61,278 bases of DNA from Alphaproteobacteria bacterium HGW-Alphaproteobacteria-6 (GTDB lineage Bacteria > Pseudomonadota > Alphaproteobacteria > Rhodobacterales > Rhodobacteraceae): contig PHEC01000003.1 in NCBI GenBank assembly GCA_002841115.1, positions 1 to 61,278 of the forward strand. Reading direction: 5' to 3'. The notes under the pieces were generated by a model, which did not search any database, was not told the origin of the DNA, and was given only the letters and a program-made list of their open reading frames with translations. Both the position numbers and the translations under genes were made by a program. Of the stretch, positions 32,954 to 40,312 are shown in pieces; position 1 is the first letter of the stretch; each line of letters opens with the position of its first letter.

Positions 32954-33670
32954 TCATTCCGGCGCCAGCATGTAGCCCGCGCCGCGCACCGTCTGCAGAT
33001 AGCGCGGCTGGCGCGGATCGGCCTCGAACTTGCGCCGCAGGCGGGTGATCTGCACATCGACCGCGCGCTCCTGCGCCGGCCCGCCCTCCTTGCCGGTGCC
33101 GCGCCCCAGATCCTCGACCAGCTGGCTCCGGCTCACCGGCTCGCCCGGGCGCGCCGCGAAGATCCGCATCAAGGCCGCCTCGGTCGCGGTCAGCCGCACC
33201 AGGTTGTCTCCGCGCCACAACTCACCGCGATCGGCATCATAGCGCACCGGGCCGAAATGCAGCACCTTCGGCGCCGCCGCCTCGGGCGCCGGTGGCGGGC
33301 TGCGCCTGAGGATCGCGTAGATCCTCAGGAGCAATTCCTTCGGCTCGAAGGGCTTGGCCAGATAATCATCCGCCCCCGCCTCCAGCCCGGCAATCCGGTC
33401 GGCGGTCTCGCCGCGCGCGGTCAGCAGCAGGATCGGCGTGTCAAGCCGGGTGCGCAGGTCGCGGGTCAGGCTGATGCCGTCCTCGCCCGGCATCATCACA
33501 TCCATCACGATCAGGTCGAACTCGAGCCCGGTCAACAGCCGCCTGGCATGGGCCGCATCGCGCGCCACCGTCACCCAGAACCCGCTGCGGATCAGGAACT
33601 TCTGCAACAGGCCACGGATCCTCTCGTCGTCATCGACGATCAGCAGATGGACTTCGGCCAGATCACTCAT
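32954..33670 (-). CDS. petR: OmpR-family response regulator, PetR-like
   Basis: A 238-aa response regulator. The receiver domain (residues 1-125) has the acidic pair in LIVDDDERIRG, phospho-acceptor Asp in LIVMDVMMPGEDG and the conserved Lys in LAKPFEPKEL. A winged-helix DNA-binding domain follows (LTATEAALMRIFAARPGEPVSR, then VQITRLRRKFE). It overlaps a MarR gene by 4 bp, the arrangement of petP-petR in Rhodobacter capsulatus, where PetR is needed for cytochrome bc1 expression. No cognate kinase is nearby. Confidence 0.88.
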   Translation of the reverse strand: MSDLAEVHLLIVDDDERIRGLLQKFLIRSGFWVTVARDAAHARRLLTGLEFDLIVMDVMMPGEDGISLTRDLRTRLDTPILLLTARGETADRIAGLEAGADDYLAKPFEPKELLLRIYAILRRSPPPAPEAAAPKVLHFGPVRYDADRGELWRGDNLVRLTATEAALMRIFAARPGEPVSRSQLVEDLGRGTGKEGGPAQERAVDVQITRLRRKFEADPRQPRYLQTVRGAGYMLAPE

Positions 33671-34179
33671 GCCACACCTTCCCTCATCGACTGGTAGAAC
33701 TGACGCAGATCGGGGTCCATCATCGCCTCCAGCACCTGGCGGAACCCCGCCACCGCCGCCGGCCCGGCCGCGCGGTAGGCCAGCCGCATCCGCGCGCGCT
33801 GCGCATCCGACAATTCGCGCTCCAGCGCCTGGCCGCGCTCGGTCAGGTGCAGGTGGCGCTCGCGCTTGTCGCGCCGCCCGACCCGGGCCTCGACCAGCCC
33901 GTCCTCGACCAGGGTCCTGAGAACCCGGTTCAGCGACTGCTTGGTCACCCCGAGCATGGTCAGCAGATTGCTGACCGTCAGCCCGGGCTGGCGGTTGATG
34001 AAATGGATCGCCCGGTGATGGGCGCGGCCGTAATCATGCTCGGCCAGGATCCGGTCGGGATCGGCGGTGAAGGCGCGATAGGCGAAGAACATCGCCTCGA
34101 TCCCCTTGCGCAACTGCTCGTCGGTCAGGAACAACAGCCCCTCGCCGCTCTGCACAGCGGATGCGCCTGTCTCCACCAT
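33667..34179 (-). CDS. petP: MarR family transcriptional regulator, PetP-like
   Basis: A 170-aa winged-helix regulator with LLTMLGVTKQSLNRVLRTLVEDGLVEAR as the DNA-binding helix pair and RRDKRERHLHLTERG as the wing. The ATG at 34179 was chosen for its GGGAGG ribosome-binding site 7 bases upstream; an ATG at 34209 lies further out. The gene is coupled to the response regulator downstream, matching petP-petR of Rhodobacter. It is divergent from ilvE across an AT-rich 179-bp spacer. Confidence 0.87.
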   Translation of the reverse strand: MVETGASAVQSGEGLLFLTDEQLRKGIEAMFFAYRAFTADPDRILAEHDYGRAHHRAIHFINRQPGLTVSNLLTMLGVTKQSLNRVLRTLVEDGLVEARVGRRDKRERHLHLTERGQALERELSDAQRARMRLAYRAAGPAAVAGFRQVLEAMMDPDLRQFYQSMREGVA

Positions 34180-34358
34180 CTGCCGCCTCCCGGACCCGGC
34201 CATCACCAACTCGTGATGCTCTCACCGGTGTTTTACGTCAGCGTTGTTGACTTTCCAAGAATCAATTGCTAGCGAGTTCTGAAAAATGCGTAATTTAATG
34301 TCCGAAACGGACCAAATTCACGCAATATCTGCAAATGACACCGCCCAAGGAGGACAAG
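34180..34358. promoter_or_regulatory. Divergent promoter region petP / ilvE
   Basis: This 179-bp spacer is visibly richer in A+T than its surroundings. TTGACT at 34247-34252 with TAGCGA 17 bases on is a weak candidate promoter toward ilvE. The ilvE start has a very strong AAGGAGG ribosome-binding site. No operator was identified. Confidence 0.4.
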
Positions 34359-35228
34359 ATGGCCGGGGCTTATGACGACCGCGACGGCAAGATCTGGATG
34401 GATGGGGCGCTGGTGGACTGGCGTGATGCGAATGTCCACATCCTGACCCATGCGCTCCACTATGCCTCGGCGGTGTTCGAGGGCGAGCGCTGCTATGACG
34501 GCCGCATCTTCAAGGGCCATGAGCATTCGCTGCGCCTGCGCCGGTCGGCCGAACTCCTCGACATGGAGATCCCCTATTCGGCCGAAGAGATCGACGCCGC
34601 CAAGGAGGCGATGCTGAAGGCCAACGGCTGGACCAACGCCTATGTCCGCGCGCTGGCCTGGCGCGGCGCCGGCGAGGACATGGGGGTCTCGGCGCGGCGC
34701 AACCCGGTGCGCCTTGCCGTCGCCGGCTGGGAATGGGGCAACTACTACGGCGACGCCAAACTCAAGGGCGCCAAGCTCGACATCTCCAAATGGAAACGCC
34801 CCTCGCCCGAGACCATCCCCTCCGAGGCAAAGGCCGCCGGGCTCTACATGATCTGCACCATGTCCAAGCACGCCGCCGAGGCCAAGGGCTGTTCGGATGC
34901 GATGATGTTCGACTATCGCGGCTATGTCGCCGAGGCGACCGGCGCCAACATCTTCTTCGTGAAGGACGGCGAGGTCCATACCCCCAAGGCCGACTGCTTC
35001 CTCAACGGCCTGACCCGGCAGACGGTGATCGGCATGCTGAAGGACATGCAGATCAAGGTGCATGAACGTCACATCATGCCCGACGAACTCGAAGGCTTCC
35101 AGCAATGCTGGCTGACCGGAACCGCCGCCGAGGTCACCCCGGTCGGGCAGATCGGCGACTACCGCTTCGAGGTCGGCGAACTGACCCGCCGGGTCGCCGG
35201 CGACTACGAAAAGCTGGTCCGGCGCTGA
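34359..35228 (+). CDS. ilvE: Branched-chain amino acid aminotransferase
   Basis: A 289-aa class IV PLP aminotransferase that performs the last step of valine, leucine and isoleucine synthesis. Motifs include HALHYASAVFEGERCY near the N-terminus, the EATGANIFFVKDG block and the LNGLTRQTVI segment. The ATG at 34359 follows AAGGAGGACAAG, an ideal ribosome-binding site, and is preferred to the ATG at 34335. A strong terminator follows. Confidence 0.94.
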   Translation: MAGAYDDRDGKIWMDGALVDWRDANVHILTHALHYASAVFEGERCYDGRIFKGHEHSLRLRRSAELLDMEIPYSAEEIDAAKEAMLKANGWTNAYVRALAWRGAGEDMGVSARRNPVRLAVAGWEWGNYYGDAKLKGAKLDISKWKRPSPETIPSEAKAAGLYMICTMSKHAAEAKGCSDAMMFDYRGYVAEATGANIFFVKDGEVHTPKADCFLNGLTRQTVIGMLKDMQIKVHERHIMPDELEGFQQCWLTGTAAEVTPVGQIGDYRFEVGELTRRVAGDYEKLVRR

Positions 35229-35244
35229 CCGCCGCCATAAAAAA

Positions 35245-35275
35245 GGCGGCGCAACCACCGGTGCGCCGCCCTTTT
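35245..35275 (+). terminator. Rho-independent terminator after ilvE
   Basis: Nine-bp arms GGCGGCGCA and TGCGCCGCC enclose an 8-base loop and are followed by CTTTT. The stem is preceded by a run of six A, so it could also work for transcription from the opposite strand (the 64-aa ORF). Confidence 0.85.
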
Positions 35276-35316
35276 ACGATGCCGCCACGCCCGGCCGCGA
35301 CCCGACGGCCGTGGCG

Positions 35317-35511
35317 TCAGGTCAGCCGGCCACGGGCAATCCGCAGGAACTGCCGCAGCCGCAGCGTGCCGGGGCGCGCGCCCGGCCGCTTGTGCAGCAT
35401 CCGTGCAGCGGGATGCGAGCCTTCCCCGGCCGTCAGACGATCAATGGCGAAGTAATGCTTCATCCGCCCGCCCTCGGGCTCGGCACGATGATCGGCAAGA
35501 TGTCTGCTCAT
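35317..35511 (-). CDS. Small protein of unknown function (64 aa)
   Basis: A 64-aa basic reading frame starting MSRHLADHRAEPEGGRMKHY. It has a strong GGGAGG ribosome-binding site 8 bases before the ATG, which is the main reason to list it. No domain is recognised; composition is Arg/Gly-rich, with HPAARMLHKRPGARPG in the middle. It lies alone between convergent ilvE and the divergent hydroxylase gene, with the ilvE terminator downstream. Confidence 0.5.
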   Translation of the reverse strand: MSRHLADHRAEPEGGRMKHYFAIDRLTAGEGSHPAARMLHKRPGARPGTLRLRQFLRIARGRLT

Positions 35512-35719
35512 CTCGGTCCTCCCAGGTTGACCCTGCCGCCATCATAGCACAGAATCGGCGCAACCCGAAGCTGCGCGCCATGCCGCGTCATACCGCCGCA
35601 ACCGCTACACAATGGCGTGCGTCACCTGCCCGGGCGCTTGTCGCCGGACCGGACCGGGCAATAGGGTGAGGCGCCCGCCTGGCAGTCCGCGCCCGGCGCG
35701 CAACCATGAAGGACGAGCC

Positions 35720-36529
35720 ATGACCAGCGTCAACGACACCCCCGAAAAACCGAAGACGCTGAACCGTCCCCTGCGCAAGTTCGTCAAGCGCAACGGCAAG
35801 AAGCTGATGCGCCGGGTCGCGCGGTTCCAGAGCACGCAAAGCCTGGTGCCCGACACGCCCTTCATCGATGCCGCCCTCTTCCCCTTCCTCGCCGAGTTCG
35901 AGCAGAAGTGGCAGGTCATGCGCGACGAGGTGCGCGAGATCCTGAAGTTCTCCGACGACATCCCCGGCTTCGAGGAGCTTTCGCCCGACCAGTACCGCAT
36001 CGCCAAGGCGCGCCAGTGGAAGACCTTCGTGCTCTACGGCTTCGGCGTGCCGCTCGCCGGCAATTGCGCCAAGGCCCCGGTCACCGCCGAGATCCTGTCG
36101 CGGGTGCCCGACATCCAGACCGCCTGGTTCTCGATCCTCGCCCCCGGCTACCACATCCCCGCCCATACCGGGGTGACCAAGGGCATCCTGCGCGCCCACC
36201 TCGGCCTCCTGATCCCGCAGGAGCGCGAGAAATGCCGGATCCGCGTCGATGACCAGGTCAGGGCCTGGCAGGCCGGCAAGGTCATCGTCCTCGACGACAC
36301 CTACGAGCACGAGGTCTGGAACGACACCGACGAGGAACGGGTGATCCTCTTGTTCGACTTCGACCGGCCGATGGGCTGGCGCGGGCGTTTTCTCAACCGG
36401 CTGATGCTGCGGCTGATGAAATTCACCGCCTTCTATCAGGAGCCGAAAAAGAACCTCGCCGACTTCGAGGCCCGCTTCGAGGCCGCGACCCGGCGCGCCG
36501 ACCAGAACCTCGAAAAGCTCAGCGACTGA
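35720..36529 (+). CDS. Aspartyl/asparaginyl beta-hydroxylase family protein
   Basis: A 269-aa Fe(II)/2-oxoglutarate dioxygenase. It shows [21 protein letters not shown] (metal His and 2OG site) and [19 protein letters not shown] (second His), then FDFDRPM. The family hydroxylates protein side chains or, as LpxO, lipid A; the N-terminal basic segment and later [10 protein letters not shown] stretch could be membrane-associating. The ATG at 35720 has AAGGA nearby. It overlaps the convergent queG stop by 11 bp. Confidence 0.88.
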   Translation: MTSVNDTPEKPKTLNRPLRKFVKRNGKKLMRRVARFQSTQSLVPDTPFIDAALFPFLAEFEQKWQVMRDEVREILKFSDDIPGFEELSPDQYRIAKARQWKTFVLYGFGVPLAGNCAKAPVTAEILSRVPDIQTAWFSILAPGYHIPAHTGVTKGILRAHLGLLIPQEREKCRIRVDDQVRAWQAGKVIVLDDTYEHEVWNDTDEERVILLFDFDRPMGWRGRFLNRLMLRLMKFTAFYQEPKKNLADFEARFEAATRRADQNLEKLSD

Positions 36530-37571
36530 GCCGCGCCACCGCCCAGCGCGCGGCATCGGCGACGGCCGGATCGGCATCGCCGGTCAGCCGCGCCGCCACA
36601 TCGCGCAACCCCGCGTCCCCGGAATTGCCGATCGCGTAAAGCACGTTGCGCACGAAGCGGTCGCGGCCGATCCCCTTGACCGGACTGCCGGAGAACCGCG
36701 CGCGAAACCCTTCGTCGTCAAGGCCCGCCAGTTCCGCCAAGGGCGGCGCGCCGACCCGCGCGCCGTAACCCGCCTCGCGCGCCGCCACCGCGAACTTGTT
36801 CCACGGACAGACCGCCAGACAATCGTCGCAGCCATAGATGCGGTTGCCCATCAGGGCGCGCAGATCCTCGGCCACCGACCCCTTGTGCTCGATCGTCAGA
36901 TAGGAAATGCAGCGCCGCGCATCCAGTTGATAGGGTGCGGGAAAGGCCCGCGTCGGGCAGATGTCGAGACAGGCGCGGCACGATCCGCAGTGATCGTCCC
37001 CGGCCTCGTCCGGTGCCAGATCAAGCGTGGTGAAGATCGCGCCCAGAAAGAACCAGCTGCCAAGGTCGCGACTGACGAGATTGGTGTGCTTGCCCTGCCA
37101 GCCCAGCCCGGCCGCCGCCGCCAGCGGCTTTTCCATCACCGGTGCGGTATCGACGAAAACCTTGATCTCGGCCGCCGCCCCGGCCGCGTCGATCAGCCAG
37201 CGCCCCAGCCGCTTCAGCCGCTTCTTGACCAGATCGTGGTAATCGCGCCCCTGCGCGTAAGCCGACACCGCGCCGCGGTCGGGCCGCGCCAGAACCGCCA
37301 GCGGGTCGTATTCGGGCGTATAGACCTCGGCCAGCATGATCACCGCCCGCGCCCCGGGCCAGAGTGCCGCGGGATCGCCGCGCCAGCCGATCCGCTCGGC
37401 CATCCAGCCCATCTGCCCGTGCCGCCCCGCCGCCACGAACGCCGCCAGCCGCCCGGCCGCCTCGGGGATCGCATCCGGCCGGCAGATACCCGCCGCCGAA
37501 AACCCCTCCTCCAGCGCCCGCGCCCTGATCCGCGCCTTCAGCCCGGCGGCACCCACCCCGCTTCCTTTCAT
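36519..37571 (-). CDS. queG: Epoxyqueuosine reductase
   Basis: A 350-aa cobalamin-dependent iron-sulfur enzyme that reduces epoxyqueuosine to queuosine in tRNA. It shows the [23 protein letters not shown] block, two ferredoxin-type clusters ([16 protein letters not shown] and [13 protein letters not shown]), and [18 protein letters not shown]-terminal HEAT-like segment ends [12 protein letters not shown]. It lies downstream of the GST gene on the same strand, with a dispersed repeat in between. Confidence 0.94.
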   Translation of the reverse strand: MKGSGVGAAGLKARIRARALEEGFSAAGICRPDAIPEAAGRLAAFVAAGRHGQMGWMAERIGWRGDPAALWPGARAVIMLAEVYTPEYDPLAVLARPDRGAVSAYAQGRDYHDLVKKRLKRLGRWLIDAAGAAAEIKVFVDTAPVMEKPLAAAAGLGWQGKHTNLVSRDLGSWFFLGAIFTTLDLAPDEAGDDHCGSCRACLDICPTRAFPAPYQLDARRCISYLTIEHKGSVAEDLRALMGNRIYGCDDCLAVCPWNKFAVAAREAGYGARVGAPPLAELAGLDDEGFRARFSGSPVKGIGRDRFVRNVLYAIGNSGDAGLRDVAARLTGDADPAVADAARWAVARLSR

Positions 37572-37617
37572 CTTGGCCGAAATACCGCACGGGGGTCCGG
37601 GGGTGTGAAACCCCCGG
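37561..37617. repeat. Dispersed intergenic repeat, copy 7
   Basis: CATCTTGGCCGAAATACCGCAC followed by a hairpin with arms CCGGGGGT and ACCCCCGG at 37597-37617. The hairpin half is nearly identical to copy 1 at the left edge of the window. It overlaps the queG start region and ends just after the GST stop. Confidence 0.65.
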
Positions 37618-37625
37618 CCGCCCGG

Positions 37626-38300
37626 TCAGAAATCCAGATCGGCATAATGCGCCGGCGGCGGAAACCCCGAGACCTGATCGGCCAGAAGCGAGCGGAACGA
37701 CGGGCGTGACTTGATCTTGGCATACCAGTCGCGGACATTGGCCGAGCGGTTCCAGTCGACATCCGAGATGTAGTCAAGACAGGACAGATGCGCCGCGGCG
37801 GCGAAATCGGCCAGCGTCATCTGGTCGCCCGCCAGCCAGCGCCGCTGGTCCAGCAGCCAGCTGAGATAATCGAGATGATACTTGATCCGGCTGACCCCGG
37901 ATTTCACGTTTTTCGAATCCGGATAGCCCAGCCCCATCACCTTCTTGTTGACCCGCTCATAGAGAAGCTTCGAGGTCACCTCGTCATGGAACTTGTCGTC
38001 GAACCAGGCGCAGATCCGGCGCACCTCATAGCGGCCCTCGGCATCCTTCGGCATCAGCCGCGGCTCGGGAATCGTCTCATCGAGATATTCGCAGATCGCC
38101 TGGCTTTCGCTCATCACCCGGCCCTCATGGCGGATGATCGGCACCTTGCCGGCCGGGTTGCGGCGCAGGAACTCGGCGCCCTGTTCCCAGTAGCGCTCCT
38201 CGATCAACTCGACCTCGACGCGCTTTTCGGCCAGCGTCAGGCGGACCTTGCGGCAGAAGGGCGACAGGGGAACGTGGTAAAGGCGGGTCATCTGGGTCAT
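37626..38300 (-). CDS. Glutathione S-transferase family protein
   Basis: A 224-aa protein with an N-terminal thioredoxin-like domain (LYHVPLSPFCRKVRLTLAEKRVEV; NPAGKVPIIRHEGRVMSES) and a helical C-terminal domain (LAGDQMTLADFAAAAHLSCLDYI). The SPFC motif places it among bacterial beta/omega-like GSTs. Two in-frame ATGs (38300, 38291) are possible. It precedes queG on the same strand. Confidence 0.9.
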   Translation of the reverse strand: MTQMTRLYHVPLSPFCRKVRLTLAEKRVEVELIEERYWEQGAEFLRRNPAGKVPIIRHEGRVMSESQAICEYLDETIPEPRLMPKDAEGRYEVRRICAWFDDKFHDEVTSKLLYERVNKKVMGLGYPDSKNVKSGVSRIKYHLDYLSWLLDQRRWLAGDQMTLADFAAAAHLSCLDYISDVDWNRSANVRDWYAKIKSRPSFRSLLADQVSGFPPPAHYADLDF

Positions 38301-38368
38301 CGGCCGGTCACTTGAGAACGCAAGGGGCAAGGCGCCCTCCCCGGTGATAGCGGTGCCGGCCCTGCGCA

Positions 38369-39103
38369 TCAATCCTCGAAACAGGCGGCACGGCCATCGG
38401 CGCGGATCGTCTCGGCGCCCGACAGGATGGCCCGGGCACGCGACCGCAGGAACCCCGAGGGCCGCGCCGGGTTGCGCCCCTTGGGGTCGGGCAGCGCGGC
38501 GGCGATCAATCCCGCCTGCGCCGGGCTGAGGTCGGCGGCGGACACCCCGAAATAGCCCTCGGCCGCGGCCGCGGCGCCGAACATGCCGCGGCCGGTCTCG
38601 GCGACGTTCAGATAGACCTCGACGATCCGCCGTTTGGTCCAGACCAGTTCCACCACCGGCGTCATCAGCGCCTCGAGCGCCTTGCGCGGCCAGCTTCGCC
38701 CCTGCCAGAGAAAGACGTTCTTGACCACCTGCTGGCTCAGCGTCGAGGCGCCGCGCCCGGCGCCCTCGTCCAGTGCTGCGCGGATCGCCGCCATGTCAAA
38801 GCCCCAGTGCAGGCAGAAATTGGCGTCCTCGGCCGCGACCACGGCGCGCGCCATCACCGGCGCCATGTCCTCGAGCGCGACCCAGTCGCGCCTTATCCCG
38901 CCCTGGCGCCAGTTTTCGGCGATCATGTAGGGCGTGACGACCGGCGGAACGACCGTGAAGGCGAGGACGAGGAAGAAGAATGCCCCGACCAGCCCCAGCA
39001 ACCCGCGCCCGGTCCACCGAAGGATGTCGCGATAGCCAAGGCCATCGCGCCGGGGCGCGGGCTTCCTTTTCGGTTTCGCTCTCGGTTTGCTGCCCTTCGC
39101 CAT
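38369..39103 (-). CDS. mtgA: Monofunctional biosynthetic peptidoglycan transglycosylase
   Basis: A 244-aa membrane-anchored glycosyltransferase of family 51. A basic cytoplasmic N-terminus is followed by one transmembrane segment (GLLGLVGAFFFLVLAFTVV). The catalytic block shows AAEDANFCLHWGFD (catalytic Glu), GASTLSQQVVKNVFLW and RRIVEVYLNVAE. It polymerises lipid II glycan strands without a transpeptidase domain. Divergence from neighbours suggests its own promoter. Confidence 0.94.
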   Translation of the reverse strand: MAKGSKPRAKPKRKPAPRRDGLGYRDILRWTGRGLLGLVGAFFFLVLAFTVVPPVVTPYMIAENWRQGGIRRDWVALEDMAPVMARAVVAAEDANFCLHWGFDMAAIRAALDEGAGRGASTLSQQVVKNVFLWQGRSWPRKALEALMTPVVELVWTKRRIVEVYLNVAETGRGMFGAAAAAEGYFGVSAADLSPAQAGLIAAALPDPKGRNPARPSGFLRSRARAILSGAETIRADGRAACFED

Positions 39104-39154
39104 CGGCCGATCTGAATCACACCAGGGCGGGCAGGGTCAAGCCGGTCGCGGCGC

Positions 39155-40096
39155 TCAGACGACGAGCGCCCGCGCCTCGCGGCCCGAAACCACGCGCCGC
39201 GTCGCGGGCATCTCGCGGGCCTCCAGCGTGGCGAATTCCGGAAAGATCGCCAGGATCTCGTCGAGAAGCGCCGCCTGCCCCTTCACGAACGCACCGCCCG
39301 GATGGAAACTTTCGCTCGGCACGCCCTCGGCGAAGACGATCTCGTGCCGGTCGAGGAGGATATGCACATAATCCACCATGGCCACCGGCTCGCGCGAGAT
39401 GCCGGGCAGGCCGACCAGATGGCTCGCCGCGACCAGCACTTCCGGCTCGCCCAGCAGCAGTTCGGCCCGCCAGCCCCGCACCAGCATCCGGTGCTGTGGC
39501 GAGACGAGAAGATCGCGGTCGTTACCCATGGCACCCGTCGCGATGCGCACCGGGGCGAACCGCCCGTTGCCGCGCACCCGCCGCCGCCCGACCCAGCGCA
39601 CCGCCTGCGGCCCGTGGTCGAGCGTCTCGACCAGATCGCCCGGCACGACCGCCTCGGCCCGCATCTCGCCGCCCGGCACCGCGATCCGCGTTCCCGCGAC
39701 GAAACAGGGCGGCACCGGCCAGGGCACCGGGCTGACCTGGTTCAGCGCGCCGACGTTCAGCCCGGTGTTGCCGTTCTGAAGGTCGGGCAGGTTGTCGCCG
39801 TCCGCGTTCAGGTCGATCGCGACGGTCTGGAAACTGCCGTTGCCGAGATCGATCCGGATGAAGGCGGCGGCCTGAAGCGGGTCATTGCGAACGTTCCCGC
39901 TGCCGAGAAAGTCATAGCCCAACCAGGTCAGGCCGCCGTCAAGCGACACAAACTCACCGGAAAGCGGGTCGTCGATCTGACTGTCGACTTCAAGAAATGT
40001 CAGCGTGGAAAAGGTGTTGTTGATGATGTTGATGTTCGCGCCGCTCACGAACGGGTCGCCGTTCACGTTCTGAGCCGTGAGCACAAAAGTCGCCAT
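39155..40096 (-). CDS. Hint domain-containing protein
   Basis: A 313-aa protein. The N-terminal 140 residues are an Asn/Asp-rich beta domain (NVNGDPFVSGANINIINN, then IDLNADGDNLPDLQNGNTGL, a calcium-loop-like run). The C-terminal part is a Hint (hedgehog/intein) module starting at the cysteine in PCFVAGTRIAVPGG, with LLVSPQHRMLVRGWRAELL. Hint modules can self-cleave, but this Rhodobacterales type has no proven activity. No classical signal peptide; type I secretion is plausible given the Asp-rich segment. A CtrA-type box lies about 60 bp upstream. Confidence 0.88.
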   Translation of the reverse strand: MATFVLTAQNVNGDPFVSGANINIINNTFSTLTFLEVDSQIDDPLSGEFVSLDGGLTWLGYDFLGSGNVRNDPLQAAAFIRIDLGNGSFQTVAIDLNADGDNLPDLQNGNTGLNVGALNQVSPVPWPVPPCFVAGTRIAVPGGEMRAEAVVPGDLVETLDHGPQAVRWVGRRRVRGNGRFAPVRIATGAMGNDRDLLVSPQHRMLVRGWRAELLLGEPEVLVAASHLVGLPGISREPVAMVDYVHILLDRHEIVFAEGVPSESFHPGGAFVKGQAALLDEILAIFPEFATLEAREMPATRRVVSGREARALVV

Positions 40097-40156
40097 GCCT
40101 GCAATCCGCCCCTTGGCTGGCCCTCTTCGGAGCCGGCAACCCACCCGCGGAAAAGG

Positions 40157-40171
40157 TTAACAAAAGGTTAA
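40157..40171. promoter_or_regulatory. CtrA-type binding site
   Basis: TTAA-CAAAAGG-TTAA, i.e. TTAA-N7-TTAA followed by C, matches the full CtrA consensus. It lies about 60-75 bp upstream of the Hint-domain protein start, at promoter distance, and is the only perfect match noticed in intergenic DNA of this window. Confidence 0.65.
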
Positions 40172-40268
40172 CAGATCATTACGCCCGAAGTGCATGCCCG
40201 TCCGGAAAGGCCGGCAACTGTGTCTGTTCAAGCGCACCCCGGGCCGGAATCGTGGCCCCGGATCGACA

Positions 40269-40294
40269 GCGGGCCGGGCAACCGCCCGGCCCGC
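40269..40294 (-). terminator. Terminator hairpin after gltB
   Basis: Perfect 11-bp arms GCGGGCCGGGC and GCCCGGCCCGC with a 4-base loop, starting 19 bases after the gltB stop in the minus direction. No U tract follows, but stem strength and position fit a terminator. Confidence 0.65.
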
Positions 40295-40312
40295 GCCATC
40301 CTTTCGGCCCGA

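Noticed and set aside
32869-33057. Longer start for the HDAC-like protein
   Set aside because: The extension overlaps the response-regulator gene on the same strand and a dispersed repeat; the family starts at the GTG at 32868.
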